Program-made: the position numbers and the translations under genes | In this document: piece after piece, positions 7,989 through 15,037 of the stretch | How positions within the stretch are numbered: the stretch's first letter is position 1 | Layout: each line of letters starts with the position of its first letter | DNA from: Streptomyces sp. F001 | Lineage (GTDB): Bacteria > Actinomycetota > Actinomycetes > Streptomycetales > Streptomycetaceae | Direction: 5' to 3' | NCBI RefSeq assembly: GCF_004187715.1 | Contig: NZ_QZWF01000006.1 | Location: 62,001-126,000 of the forward strand | Length of the DNA: 64,000 bases | The notes under the pieces: model-generated | What the model was told of the DNA's origin: nothing | Seen by the model: the letters and a program-made list of their open reading frames with translations, nothing else | Databases searched by the model: none

Positions 7989-9464
7989 TCACCGGTTGAC
8001 GATCGATGAGAAGGCGTTGCGTACGTCGGACGCAGACGGCTCGACGTACTCCGCCGACGGAGCGACGCCGTAGTAGGAGAGGAAGTAGGGGCAGCTCGTA
8101 CCGCCGATCTGCACGCTGCGGTCGGCCACGAGCTTTCCGGTGCGCAGTTCGTACGCCTTCACCGGGACACGGATCTTGTGGAACGTGACGTTTCTGGTGG
8201 GCCCACCGGAGTCGGAGTCCCGGTAGGGGCACGTCTCCACGGCGGTTCCGAAGCTCGCCGTTCCCACACACACGATCAGTGCGGCATCCTCCGGGATCTG
8301 TGCCTCCCAGCGGTCGGGCAGCTTCTCCGTGTACTCGTCGTCGCCCACGAAGAGCGCGGGGTTCGATCCTTTGCGATAGGCGGGCGCGCCGCTGTACTTC
8401 GCCGGTGCCGCGCAGTACCCGCCCGTCGCGTTGCTCTTCGTGTCGTGCACCAGTTCTCGGACGTGGTCCAGCTGGATGCCGAGGGTGACCTTGCGCAGCC
8501 CGCTGCGGGCCTGCTTCGTGCGGGTGTCGTCCGGGTGCTCGTCGAGGAGTTGCCGGTATCGCGACCGGGCCTGCGTCCACTGCTGCTCGCCCAGGAGGTC
8601 GTCGCCGCAGCCGCGGAGGGCGGCCGGCGCGGTCCGGTCGGCGGTGGCCGACGACCGGTCCAGTACGTCGTTGCCGGGCTTGCGCGCGCGGAGCCAGTCG
8701 GTGATCCGTACGGTCTCGCACGCGTCGTCCGTGGGCAGGCCGCCGAGGAAGTCGTCCAGGGCCGTCTCGACCGTCTTGTCGTTGCCCGGCTCCTTCAGAA
8801 GCGCGGACAGCATCGCGTACCCCGCCCCGAGCGCCTCGACATCGGCGTCGAGAAGCCCCGCGGACAACTCGGCCCGTGCCTCGTCCAGCCGCCCGCAGGC
8901 CTCGACGGCCACATCACCACGGGCGGCCTGCGGGGCGCCCACGAGACGGTGGCCGAACCACACGTCCTCCTGCGCGGTCACCACTCCGACGCAGTCCCCG
9001 CTCTCGCGCGCCTCGGTGACTCGGTCCTCGATCGCGTGCGCGTCGAACCGCAGCAGCCCGACGACCAGCAGCACAGGGACCGTCACGGCGAGCGCGCGAA
9101 GCCACTGCCCGAGCCGTGCCGGGCCCTGCGGCCCAGGCGGTGCAGGGTGCAGCTGAGCGAGGGGTGCCGGTTCCTGCTGCCCGAGGCGCCTCCGCTTCAG
9201 CCCCCCGCGCGCCAGGAGCCACCCGTGCGCGACCACCAGCAGCCACCACAGCAGCAGCACGGCCTCGCACCACGTCTCCGCGACCGAGACGGCCGTCCAC
9301 ACGAGCGCGACGGTGACCGTGCCGGCGGCGAAGAACAGCCCACGGCGCCCCATCAGCAGATAACCGACGCCCAGCAACGATGCGTTGCCGACAGCGACGG
9401 CCACCGGGTCGCGCTCCGCCCGGACCTCGGGCGGCTCGTCCGCGGCGTACGCCGGCTCGTCCAT
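7989..9464 (-). CDS. multi-domain membrane protein with tetratricopeptide-like segment, function unknown
   Basis: A 491-residue protein. Residues 25-85 hold two or three hydrophobic helices (GVGYLLMGRRGLFFAAGTV, AVLLLWWLLVVAHGWLL), and another helix follows near residue 127 (LRALAVTVPVLLVVGLL). The remainder is predicted outside the membrane, with helical TPR-like spacing (QQWTQARSRYRQLLDEHPDDTRTKQA) and a C-terminal Cys-containing domain (CPYRDSDSG, GGTSCPYFLS). No catalytic motif is visible. The start at 9464 is preceded by AAAGGGGGGCAG. It lies upstream of, and probably in operon with, the small lipoprotein. A cell-envelope role is likely but not demonstrable. Confidence 0.75.
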   Translation of the reverse strand: MDEPAYAADEPPEVRAERDPVAVAVGNASLLGVGYLLMGRRGLFFAAGTVTVALVWTAVSVAETWCEAVLLLWWLLVVAHGWLLARGGLKRRRLGQQEPAPLAQLHPAPPGPQGPARLGQWLRALAVTVPVLLVVGLLRFDAHAIEDRVTEARESGDCVGVVTAQEDVWFGHRLVGAPQAARGDVAVEACGRLDEARAELSAGLLDADVEALGAGYAMLSALLKEPGNDKTVETALDDFLGGLPTDDACETVRITDWLRARKPGNDVLDRSSATADRTAPAALRGCGDDLLGEQQWTQARSRYRQLLDEHPDDTRTKQARSGLRKVTLGIQLDHVRELVHDTKSNATGGYCAAPAKYSGAPAYRKGSNPALFVGDDEYTEKLPDRWEAQIPEDAALIVCVGTASFGTAVETCPYRDSDSGGPTRNVTFHKIRVPVKAYELRTGKLVADRSVQIGGTSCPYFLSYYGVAPSAEYVEPSASDVRNAFSSIVNR

Positions 9465-9507
9465 GATCCTGCCCCCCTTTTCGGTGCTCGGTGTACGCCG
9501 GCTCGTA

Positions 9508-9900
9508 TCAGTCGTCGCTCAGGGCCCGGCCGGCGTGCAGGAGATCCATCCGGGCGCGGACGTAGGCCTCGGCTCTGGGCGTGTACAGCAGGGCCACCCC
9601 CGGGACCGCGAGGGCGGCAGCGAGGAGGAGGGTGACGCCGCCGTAGAGCGGGTCGGCGAGGGCGAACGGCGTGGCGAACACCAGCGTCACCACCGTCAGA
9701 CAGCTCACCGTGGTCCGGGCGGTACGCCGTCCGCGGCCGGCCCGGATCCCGAACCAGAAGCAGGCCAGGACGAGCCCGGCCGTCAGGTTCTGCACCCCCG
9801 GGTCGGACGACGCCGCCACGGCCGCCACGAACGTCCCCAGGATCACCAGGATCACCGCGAGGGTCACGCTTCCGGGCCGGCGGGCGTCGTCGGGGCTCAT
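9508..9900 (-). CDS. small integral membrane protein, function unknown
   Basis: A 130-residue protein with four predicted transmembrane helices (VTLAVILVILGTFVAAVAA; LTAGLVLACFWFGI; TVSCLTVVTLVFATPFAL; GGVTLLLAAALAVPGVALL) and a short charged C-terminal tail. No enzymatic motif is seen. The start ATG at 9900 has GAGGGAGGAAC just upstream. It lies 43 nt upstream of the larger membrane protein on the same strand and could be co-transcribed with it and the lipoprotein. The family is not recognised. Confidence 0.7.
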   Translation of the reverse strand: MSPDDARRPGSVTLAVILVILGTFVAAVAASSDPGVQNLTAGLVLACFWFGIRAGRGRRTARTTVSCLTVVTLVFATPFALADPLYGGVTLLLAAALAVPGVALLYTPRAEAYVRARMDLLHAGRALSDD

Positions 9901-10459
9901 CGGTGTTCCTCCCTCGGTGCAGATGTGCGGGCCTTACGGGGCGGCGCGGCACACGAGCGGTAGCGCCCCGCGCCGCCCCGGGCTCCCCCTTGGCATCAAT
10001 CACACCGCCGTACACCGTTGTTCAGCAGCCCGATCGCGGCACTGAACAATGCGGCGCGGCGGCGAATCCCCGGCTGAACAGCCATTCGCGTGCGAACAGT
10101 GAAGACACCGTGAACCACCCGTGCCCCAAGTGCCCGAGGAAGTACACACTGGTACCGCCCACCGAGAGCCGGCGCTACGGGCGGTGACGTCGGCTGTCCG
10201 GTGTCAGCAGGTCGAGCGCGTGCCGACGCACATCCCGCCTTGCAGAACCAGGGCTGCTCGGTCTCGGCCTGCCGGCCATTCGCCGCCGCATCAGGCGGTA
10301 ACTGGCCGTCTCTCAGCCGATCCTGGTCCGGATTTACGCGGGTGCGCCGGGACAGAGACGCTCCGTAAGGGCACCGGGGCCTGTACTTGATCGTCAGCGG
10401 CACCAGTTCAGGGCGCCCCGCCGCAGGGCAACCGGCAGCCGTTGTGACCGAACACCACA

Positions 10460-10490
10460 ATCGGCCAACTGTGCACCACAGTTGGCCGAT
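10460..10490. repeat. perfect 14-bp inverted repeat, 3-nt spacer
   Basis: ATCGGCCAACTGTG and its exact reverse complement are separated by CAC. There is no T-run on either side. It could be an operator for a dimeric regulator or a transcript-end hairpin. It lies 70 bp downstream of the terminator-like hairpin that follows the secreted protein gene. Confidence 0.65.
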
Positions 10491-10562
10491 GGTTGCCGGC
10501 GATGCCGATCGGGAGCACCCGGGTGTCGACGCCTTGCGTGGGTGAGGCCCGTTCAGTCCGTG

Positions 10563-10593
10563 CAGGGTGTGCCGGAGATTCCGGCACACCCTG
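10563..10593 (-). terminator. hairpin terminator after secreted protein gene
   Basis: CAGGGTGTGCCGGA and its perfect reverse complement are separated by 3 nt, 36 nt downstream of the stop of the minus-strand secreted protein gene (10629). The stem is strong but there is no U-tract, as is common in Streptomyces terminators. Confidence 0.6.
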
Positions 10594-10628
10594 TGAGGCT
10601 CATGGACCTGCGCTGTCTCGCGCGCCGG

Positions 10629-11045
10629 TCATGCAACCGCTGCGGAACCGCAGTATCCATAGTTGGTGCATGCCCGGAACGTCAGGCCCTTGAGCCCGGT
10701 GTAGTCATCCCAGAAATCCTCACCCGCCGCGGCGGACTTGACAGGCACCCAGCGACCAGCTCCGTTCCAGGTGGCCTGGAGAATCACCCACTGCCCGTCG
10801 GTGGGGGCGGTGTCGTAGAACGAGCCCCAGTAGCTGCCGTAGTAGGTCCCCTGCGAGTCCGCGTACCAAGTCCAGCAGACGTCGGCGTATCCCTTGTTGC
10901 TCTTGGCGTACACTGTGCGGCATTTGTCGCCCGGCGCGCTGACAGGACCCGCGCTGTGCGCGGCCGCACTGCCCACGCCGGTCAGGGACGCCATGGCCAG
11001 GGTGACTGCCGAGATCAGGAACCCCCGTACACGCTTGTTACGCAT
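10629..11045 (-). CDS. small secreted protein with four cysteines, function unknown
   Basis: A 138-residue protein with a clear Sec signal peptide (MRNKRVRGFLISAVTLAMASLTGVG, cleavage near AAAHSA at residues 28-31). The mature part is rich in aromatic residues (CWTWYADSQGTYYGSYWGSFYD) and contains four Cys (CRTVY, DVCWTW, RACTNY, YGYCG), suggesting two disulfides in an exported domain. A hairpin terminator follows. It lies downstream of two smaller secreted paralogues on the same strand but is not similar to them in sequence. An extracellular binding, inhibitor or developmental role is possible; nothing more specific can be supported. Confidence 0.8.
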   Translation of the reverse strand: MRNKRVRGFLISAVTLAMASLTGVGSAAAHSAGPVSAPGDKCRTVYAKSNKGYADVCWTWYADSQGTYYGSYWGSFYDTAPTDGQWVILQATWNGAGRWVPVKSAAAGEDFWDDYTGLKGLTFRACTNYGYCGSAAVA

Positions 11046-11066
11046 GCCCGTTTCTCCCCTCGTCGG

Positions 11067-11360
11067 TCAGAACGTGTCGATCCAGTGGTGGGTGATGACG
11101 GTGCCACTGGCGAGGCAGCGCAGACTCGTGCGCTGGGTCGTGCGCTTCTCGTCGGACCACCGGTAGTCGCCGTCCGAGCAGCGGATGCCGAGGCGCCACC
11201 AGCCGCCCCGTGACACGTCGTTGCACACGCCGTAGGCGAAGTTGGGGCCGGTCTTCCACGAGGAGCAGCCGGTCGGGGTCGCTTGGGCGGGAGCGGTCAT
11301 CACGCCGAGGGCCAGGGCGGTTCCCAGACCGACGGACACAAGAGAGCTGCGAAAACGCAT
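11067..11360 (-). CDS. small secreted protein, tandem paralogue A
   Basis: A 97-residue protein with a signal peptide (MRFRSSLVSVGLGTALALGVM, cleavage near PAQA). The mature sequence TPTGCSSWKTGPNFAYGVCN, then WWRLGIRCSDGDYRWS and RTSLRC..THHWID, contains four Cys. The next gene (11412-11708) has the same layout and the same GCSSW, AYGVCN, RLGIRCSDGDY, TTQRTSLRC and ITHHWID blocks, so the two arose by tandem duplication. The start ATG is preceded by GGAGATCGTTT. The family is unknown to me; conserved Cys and Trp suggest a disulfide-stabilised exported domain. Confidence 0.8.
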   Translation of the reverse strand: MRFRSSLVSVGLGTALALGVMTAPAQATPTGCSSWKTGPNFAYGVCNDVSRGGWWRLGIRCSDGDYRWSDEKRTTQRTSLRCLASGTVITHHWIDTF

Positions 11361-11411
11361 AAACGATCTCCAAAAGCGAGGACTGACGGACTTGTGCTTG
11401 CCGACGCCGGC

Positions 11412-11708
11412 TCAGTTGGCCGGGTCGATCCAGTGGTGGGTGATGACAGCACCGCTGTTGTTGCAGCGCAGACTCGTGCGCTGCGTGGTGTACTTCCAGG
11501 CGGACCAGTCGTAGTCGCCGTCCGAGCAGCGGATGCCGAGCCGCCACGCGTCACCTTGCGGTACGCGGTTGCACACGCCGTACGCGAACGTCGGGCTGGT
11601 CTGCCACGACGAGCAGCCGGAAGGCGCGGCCTGCGCGGTGACGGCCGGCGCGCCGACCGCGAGCGCGGCACCAAGCCCCAGAAACACCAGGGCATTGCGA
11701 ACACGCAT
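11412..11708 (-). CDS. small secreted protein, tandem paralogue B
   Basis: A 98-residue secreted protein with a signal peptide (MRVRNALVFLGLGAALAVGAPAVTAQA, cleavage near AQAAPSG). The mature part shares all four Cys and the GCSSW, FAYGVCN, RLGIRCSDGDY, TTQRTSLRC and ITHHWIDP blocks with the gene immediately downstream (11067-11360), while the signal peptides have diverged. The ATG has AGGAGACAGCTC upstream. Together with the 138-residue protein it forms a run of three small exported proteins on the minus strand. The function is unknown. Confidence 0.8.
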   Translation of the reverse strand: MRVRNALVFLGLGAALAVGAPAVTAQAAPSGCSSWQTSPTFAYGVCNRVPQGDAWRLGIRCSDGDYDWSAWKYTTQRTSLRCNNSGAVITHHWIDPAN

Positions 11709-12236
11709 GAGCTGTCTCCTGTCGATTGCGGTTCGGAGGTCCCGGCAACGTGGGTGCTGCGCCGTGCCAACGGATTCGGCAGCGAAGAATTCGGGCGATG
11801 CGGCACTCGATGGCCGGGCAGATCAGAGCTTGCTGACACCAACCGCATCCCGACAACCGCCCTTGCCTGTCCCGGACATCCCGTCCGGAGTTCTGCCTGC
11901 TCAGCGGCTTGTCCGAGTTTTGTCCGAGGGGTGTCCCGGACGGGTTCGGACCCGATCCCTTCCGCTCCAGCCCCCGCACGGGAACGGAACCCGAAGAGTG
12001 ATCACAACCTCACACAGGCAATAGGGCCTGTCCGGCGGATCAGGCCGGCTCCAACGGGCGGTGACTGATCGGCGCAGGTGGGCGTGCCAGGCCCCGCGAT
12101 TCCGGCATGATCCGCCGGACAGGCCCCAGCGGGGTGGCCGGCCCGTGCCGTCGACGGCGGGATGCCGCCGACGGCGTTCGACCGGGGCAGTTCTTTGCAC
12201 CGCATCGTGTGAAGCGCTGTCGGGCCAGGATCGCCG
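11709..12236. other. 528-bp intergenic region upstream of the secreted-protein run
   Basis: No gene is supported. It must hold the promoter(s) for the minus-strand secreted protein genes, but no clear -35/-10 pair was identified. A 103-bp MITE-like element (12024-12126) occupies its right part, directly downstream of the Hsp70-ribonuclease gene. Confidence 0.55.
12024..12126. mobile_element. MITE-like element with perfect 19-bp terminal inverted repeats
   Basis: GGGCCTGTCCGGCGGATCA at 12024-12042 and its exact reverse complement at 12108-12126 enclose 65 bp without a coding frame. The size and termini fit a miniature inverted-repeat element mobilised in trans by an IS (termini of this sort are common for IS5-like Streptomyces elements; that link is from memory). 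No clear target-site duplication was seen at the edges. Confidence 0.6.
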
Positions 12237-14333
12237 TCAGCGGCGACGCCCTGGCACGGCGAGGTTGGGTCTGCGGGGGTTGAAAACCCAGAGGCTCTGG
12301 GACTGAGTGGCCCCCAACACCCGGCCGACATCCAGGAGCCAGGGGTTGGACTTCTGGAAGGGGGCGAAGTTGTCGTTGGAGACGATCACTCCGTTGATCT
12401 CGTCCGCGATGCTGATCACCAGGGCGTCTCCACGGCCCTCGGTGCCGGCGGGCGGCTGGACCACCGTGCCGCTGGCAATGGCCTCCTCCACCAGCGGTCG
12501 TTCCTCCGGGGCGACGTCGTGGCGGAGCGTGGCGTCGACAACGACGTGGATGTCCTTGTCCGGGTTCTTGAACCGCAGCGCCTTGATCGCCGCCTGAAGG
12601 GCGAGGAAGCTGGGTCGTCCTCCCGCTGAGCGCGGAGGGCGGCCGTTCCATGCCAGGTTCGACCCGTCGACGACCAGGGCGGCGGACGGCTGCTTGGTCA
12701 CTGGAGCGGGCTTCTTGGCCAGGGAGGCCGGGGACGGTGGCGCGACGTTCGGCCGGGACGCGTAGTCGGGTCGTCCGCCGGACTGCGCCGTGGCAGGGAC
12801 CGGCTGAGGGTGAGTGGGCCGGGGCGTTGTGCGCTCCGACGACGGCAGGGCAAACAGTGCCTTGAGCTCTTTCTCGATCTCCGGAGGCACCGTGCTGTCG
12901 CCGAAGACCCTGACTTCGCCGTCGAGGACGACCTCGCCGGTCTTCTGAAGGGTTGCCTTCACTGTCAGCAGCCCTTCCTTGCTGTAGGTGTACTCCAGGT
13001 CGAACACGCCGTCCTCTGCCTGGGACCGTTGCGGGTAAGCCAGGACGAGCTCGGTCAGTTTGACGTTGTCAGGGTGGTCGACGGGCCGGTCGGGGTCTCC
13101 TTCCCACACTTCCACGGTCAGTCGGCGCACTCCGTCCTGGGACGGTTGATAGGACTTGCTCCGCTGCTGGGGCAGTCTCTGGTTACGGTCGATGAGCGAG
13201 CTGAAGGCGCGCTTGCCGTGACGGTCCTTCGTGACCGTCCCCAACGCGTGGGTGTTGACGACTCGGATGATGCTCTTCAGCTCGCCGTCCATGGCCGCCG
13301 CGCTGATGGCGGCACCTTCGGCGACGGCGGTCATCGGATTGCACAGCTCGGGGCCGACCAGTTCGCAATCCAGTGCTTCGGCCACGGCCTCGCGCACCGC
13401 GGGGATCTGGCTGCTGCCTCCGATCATCAGTACCGCTGTGAGCTCGCTCGGGTCTATGCGGGCTTGTTCGAGGCATTGCTCGACCGGGTCGAGTGCCCGG
13501 CTGATCAGGTCCTGGATCCCGGCGGAGAACTCGTCCTGGCCGATCTCCACGGCAATTCCGTCCGGGGTCGTGATGCGTACGGACTCCTGGGAAGACAACA
13601 GGATCTTGTTGCGTTCGAGGTCGAGGCGGAACTGCCGCTGCTCGGACTCGGACCACTGCCTGCGTGCGGGCGCCCGGTCGAGGACCATGCGGCGCAGACG
13701 TTCGTCGATCTCCAGACCGCCGAGCTGGTTGACGCCACGGCTGGCCTTCTCGTCGAAAAAGCCGTCGTCGTGCAGCAGCAGCGTGGCGTCCATGGTTCCG
13801 CCGCCCCAGTCGAAGACGAGGAACTCGCCCTCCTCCTCCACAGCGTGCGCGTAGGCGATGGCCGCGGCCGTGGGCTCGTTGAGCAGGGTCTTGACCGTGA
13901 TGCCCGCCGCCCGTGCCGCTTCACGGGTACGGAAGCGGGCCGCGCCGGTGGCGTTGGCCGGGACGGTGATGACGGCTTCCCCGATCTCGGTCGCCGCCTC
14001 CTCCTCCGCGGCTGCGGCCATGGAGCGGAAGACCCCGGCGGCCGCGGTGGTCGCGGCGAATCGCCGCCCTCCGATCGTGACGAGGGGCTCCTCCCGCAGC
14101 ATGCGCTTGCACGCTTCGACGGCCTTCTCGGAGCGGAGCTTGGCCTCCCAGCCGAAGAGGGCGCCCGCCCGGAGGGAACTGGTGCCCACGACCGACGGGT
14201 AGAGCTTCTCGAAGCCGGGTCGCTCCCAGTCGGCGTCGAGTCCCTGTCCGCCGAGTTCCAGGATCTCGACGTATGCGCCGTTCCACTGTGCAGCCACCGA
14301 GTTGGTGGTGCCGAAGTCGATACCCGTTGTCAC
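12237..14333 (-). CDS. Hsp70-family chaperone fused to a Zc3h12a/NYN-type ribonuclease domain
   Basis: A 698-residue protein. Residues 1 to ~360 form an Hsp70/actin-type ATPase: GIDFGTTNSVAA phosphate-1 loop, NEPTAAAIAYA, FDWGGGTMDATLL phosphate-2 loop and the adenosine motif MIGGSSQIPAV. Residues ~365-500 resemble a reduced substrate-binding region, followed by a Pro-rich linker. From about residue 548 a second domain shows VVDGSNLAWN, an internal VVVDA strand, GRGDALVISIAD and VSNDNFAPF, the acidic-residue pattern of PIN-like NYN/Zc3h12a ribonucleases (D of DGSN, D of GRGD, D of SND). The GTG start overlaps the GrpE-like gene's stop (GTGA). It is last in an operon with GrpE-like and J-like genes. 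I infer chaperone-controlled RNA cleavage, possibly in stress or phage response. Confidence 0.85.
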   Translation of the reverse strand: MTTGIDFGTTNSVAAQWNGAYVEILELGGQGLDADWERPGFEKLYPSVVGTSSLRAGALFGWEAKLRSEKAVEACKRMLREEPLVTIGGRRFAATTAAAGVFRSMAAAAEEEAATEIGEAVITVPANATGAARFRTREAARAAGITVKTLLNEPTAAAIAYAHAVEEEGEFLVFDWGGGTMDATLLLHDDGFFDEKASRGVNQLGGLEIDERLRRMVLDRAPARRQWSESEQRQFRLDLERNKILLSSQESVRITTPDGIAVEIGQDEFSAGIQDLISRALDPVEQCLEQARIDPSELTAVLMIGGSSQIPAVREAVAEALDCELVGPELCNPMTAVAEGAAISAAAMDGELKSIIRVVNTHALGTVTKDRHGKRAFSSLIDRNQRLPQQRSKSYQPSQDGVRRLTVEVWEGDPDRPVDHPDNVKLTELVLAYPQRSQAEDGVFDLEYTYSKEGLLTVKATLQKTGEVVLDGEVRVFGDSTVPPEIEKELKALFALPSSERTTPRPTHPQPVPATAQSGGRPDYASRPNVAPPSPASLAKKPAPVTKQPSAALVVDGSNLAWNGRPPRSAGGRPSFLALQAAIKALRFKNPDKDIHVVVDATLRHDVAPEERPLVEEAIASGTVVQPPAGTEGRGDALVISIADEINGVIVSNDNFAPFQKSNPWLLDVGRVLGATQSQSLWVFNPRRPNLAVPGRRR

Positions 14334-14986
14334 TCTTCCTCCCCCACTGCACTGTTGCGCGCGGAAACCCTCCGCAGGTGTCCGGCCAGAACGACCTTGC
14401 CGGTCAGTTCATCCACGTATGCCGGACGCAGTACCTCGAAGCTGTCGCCTTCGCCCTCGGTGACGACGAACCGGTCCCCTTCCTCCGGCTCGGTCACCCT
14501 GAGAATGCGCAACTGTCGCAAATGGTCCTGCAGCGTGCTGCTGACGAGCTCGCCACCGTGGTCCGTCTGCGCCCAGAGCAGTGCGTCGATCTCCGCGAGC
14601 CGCCCTGCGAACTGGGCCCGGGTCCGGAACTCGTCCAGAACGGCCTTACGGACGGCCACGTTGAGGCCGGCGGCCGGGACGGCTTCGCCGGCCGTCGTGG
14701 TCTCCAGAGCTGCGGGGATCCGTTCGACCACGCCCTGGATGATCGTCTTGGCGTCGATGGGCTCCGGCGCCTGGGAGACGGCCTGCTGCTTCGCGGTGGC
14801 GGGCTGCTCGACCGGCTCCTGCCGCTTCGCTCTGCGGTGCTTCAGTCCGCCGGGCTTGTGCGGCGCGTCCGCACGAGTCTTGCCCGGCTGTATCTGCCCG
14901 CAGTGCGGGCATGGGCGATGGGCACGCTCGTTCTTGGGAACCTTCTTCTCACCACGGCGTGCCGCGGTCTTCCTGTTCGGGGCCAT
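14330..14986 (-). CDS. GrpE-like putative nucleotide exchange factor
   Basis: A 218-residue protein. The Lys/Arg-rich N-terminus has one CPHCG zinc-knuckle half-motif (residues 26-30), followed by a helical middle (VRKAVLDEFRTRAQFAGRLAEIDALLW). The C-terminal segment FEVLRPAYVDELTGKVVLAGHLRRVS resembles the end of the GrpE beta domain (the 'V-VLQ-GY-GD-V-RPA-V-VS' pattern). Position between an Hsp70-type and a J-like gene strengthens the assignment; overall similarity is weak and the Cys knuckle is unusual for GrpE. It overlaps the Hsp70-ribonuclease start by 4 nt and lies 51 nt after the upstream gene. Confidence 0.55.
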   Translation of the reverse strand: MAPNRKTAARRGEKKVPKNERAHRPCPHCGQIQPGKTRADAPHKPGGLKHRRAKRQEPVEQPATAKQQAVSQAPEPIDAKTIIQGVVERIPAALETTTAGEAVPAAGLNVAVRKAVLDEFRTRAQFAGRLAEIDALLWAQTDHGGELVSSTLQDHLRQLRILRVTEPEEGDRFVVTEGEGDSFEVLRPAYVDELTGKVVLAGHLRRVSARNSAVGEEE

Positions 14987-15037
14987 GGACTGGTTGCGCC
15001 TCGCTCACCATCGTGCGTCATCTGTCAGGAAAATCCG

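Larger units (their letters stand above)
9901..10628. other. 728-bp intergenic region with two strong hairpins
   Basis: No gene is supported: the open frames here have no recognisable homology, no convincing ribosome sites and composition typical of shadow frames. The region holds two perfect 14-bp inverted repeats (10460-10490 and 10563-10593), listed separately. Confidence 0.6.

Noticed and set aside
9996..10589. 197-codon minus-strand open frame in the intergenic region
   Set aside because: It runs through both palindromes, has no ribosome site and no recognisable domain.
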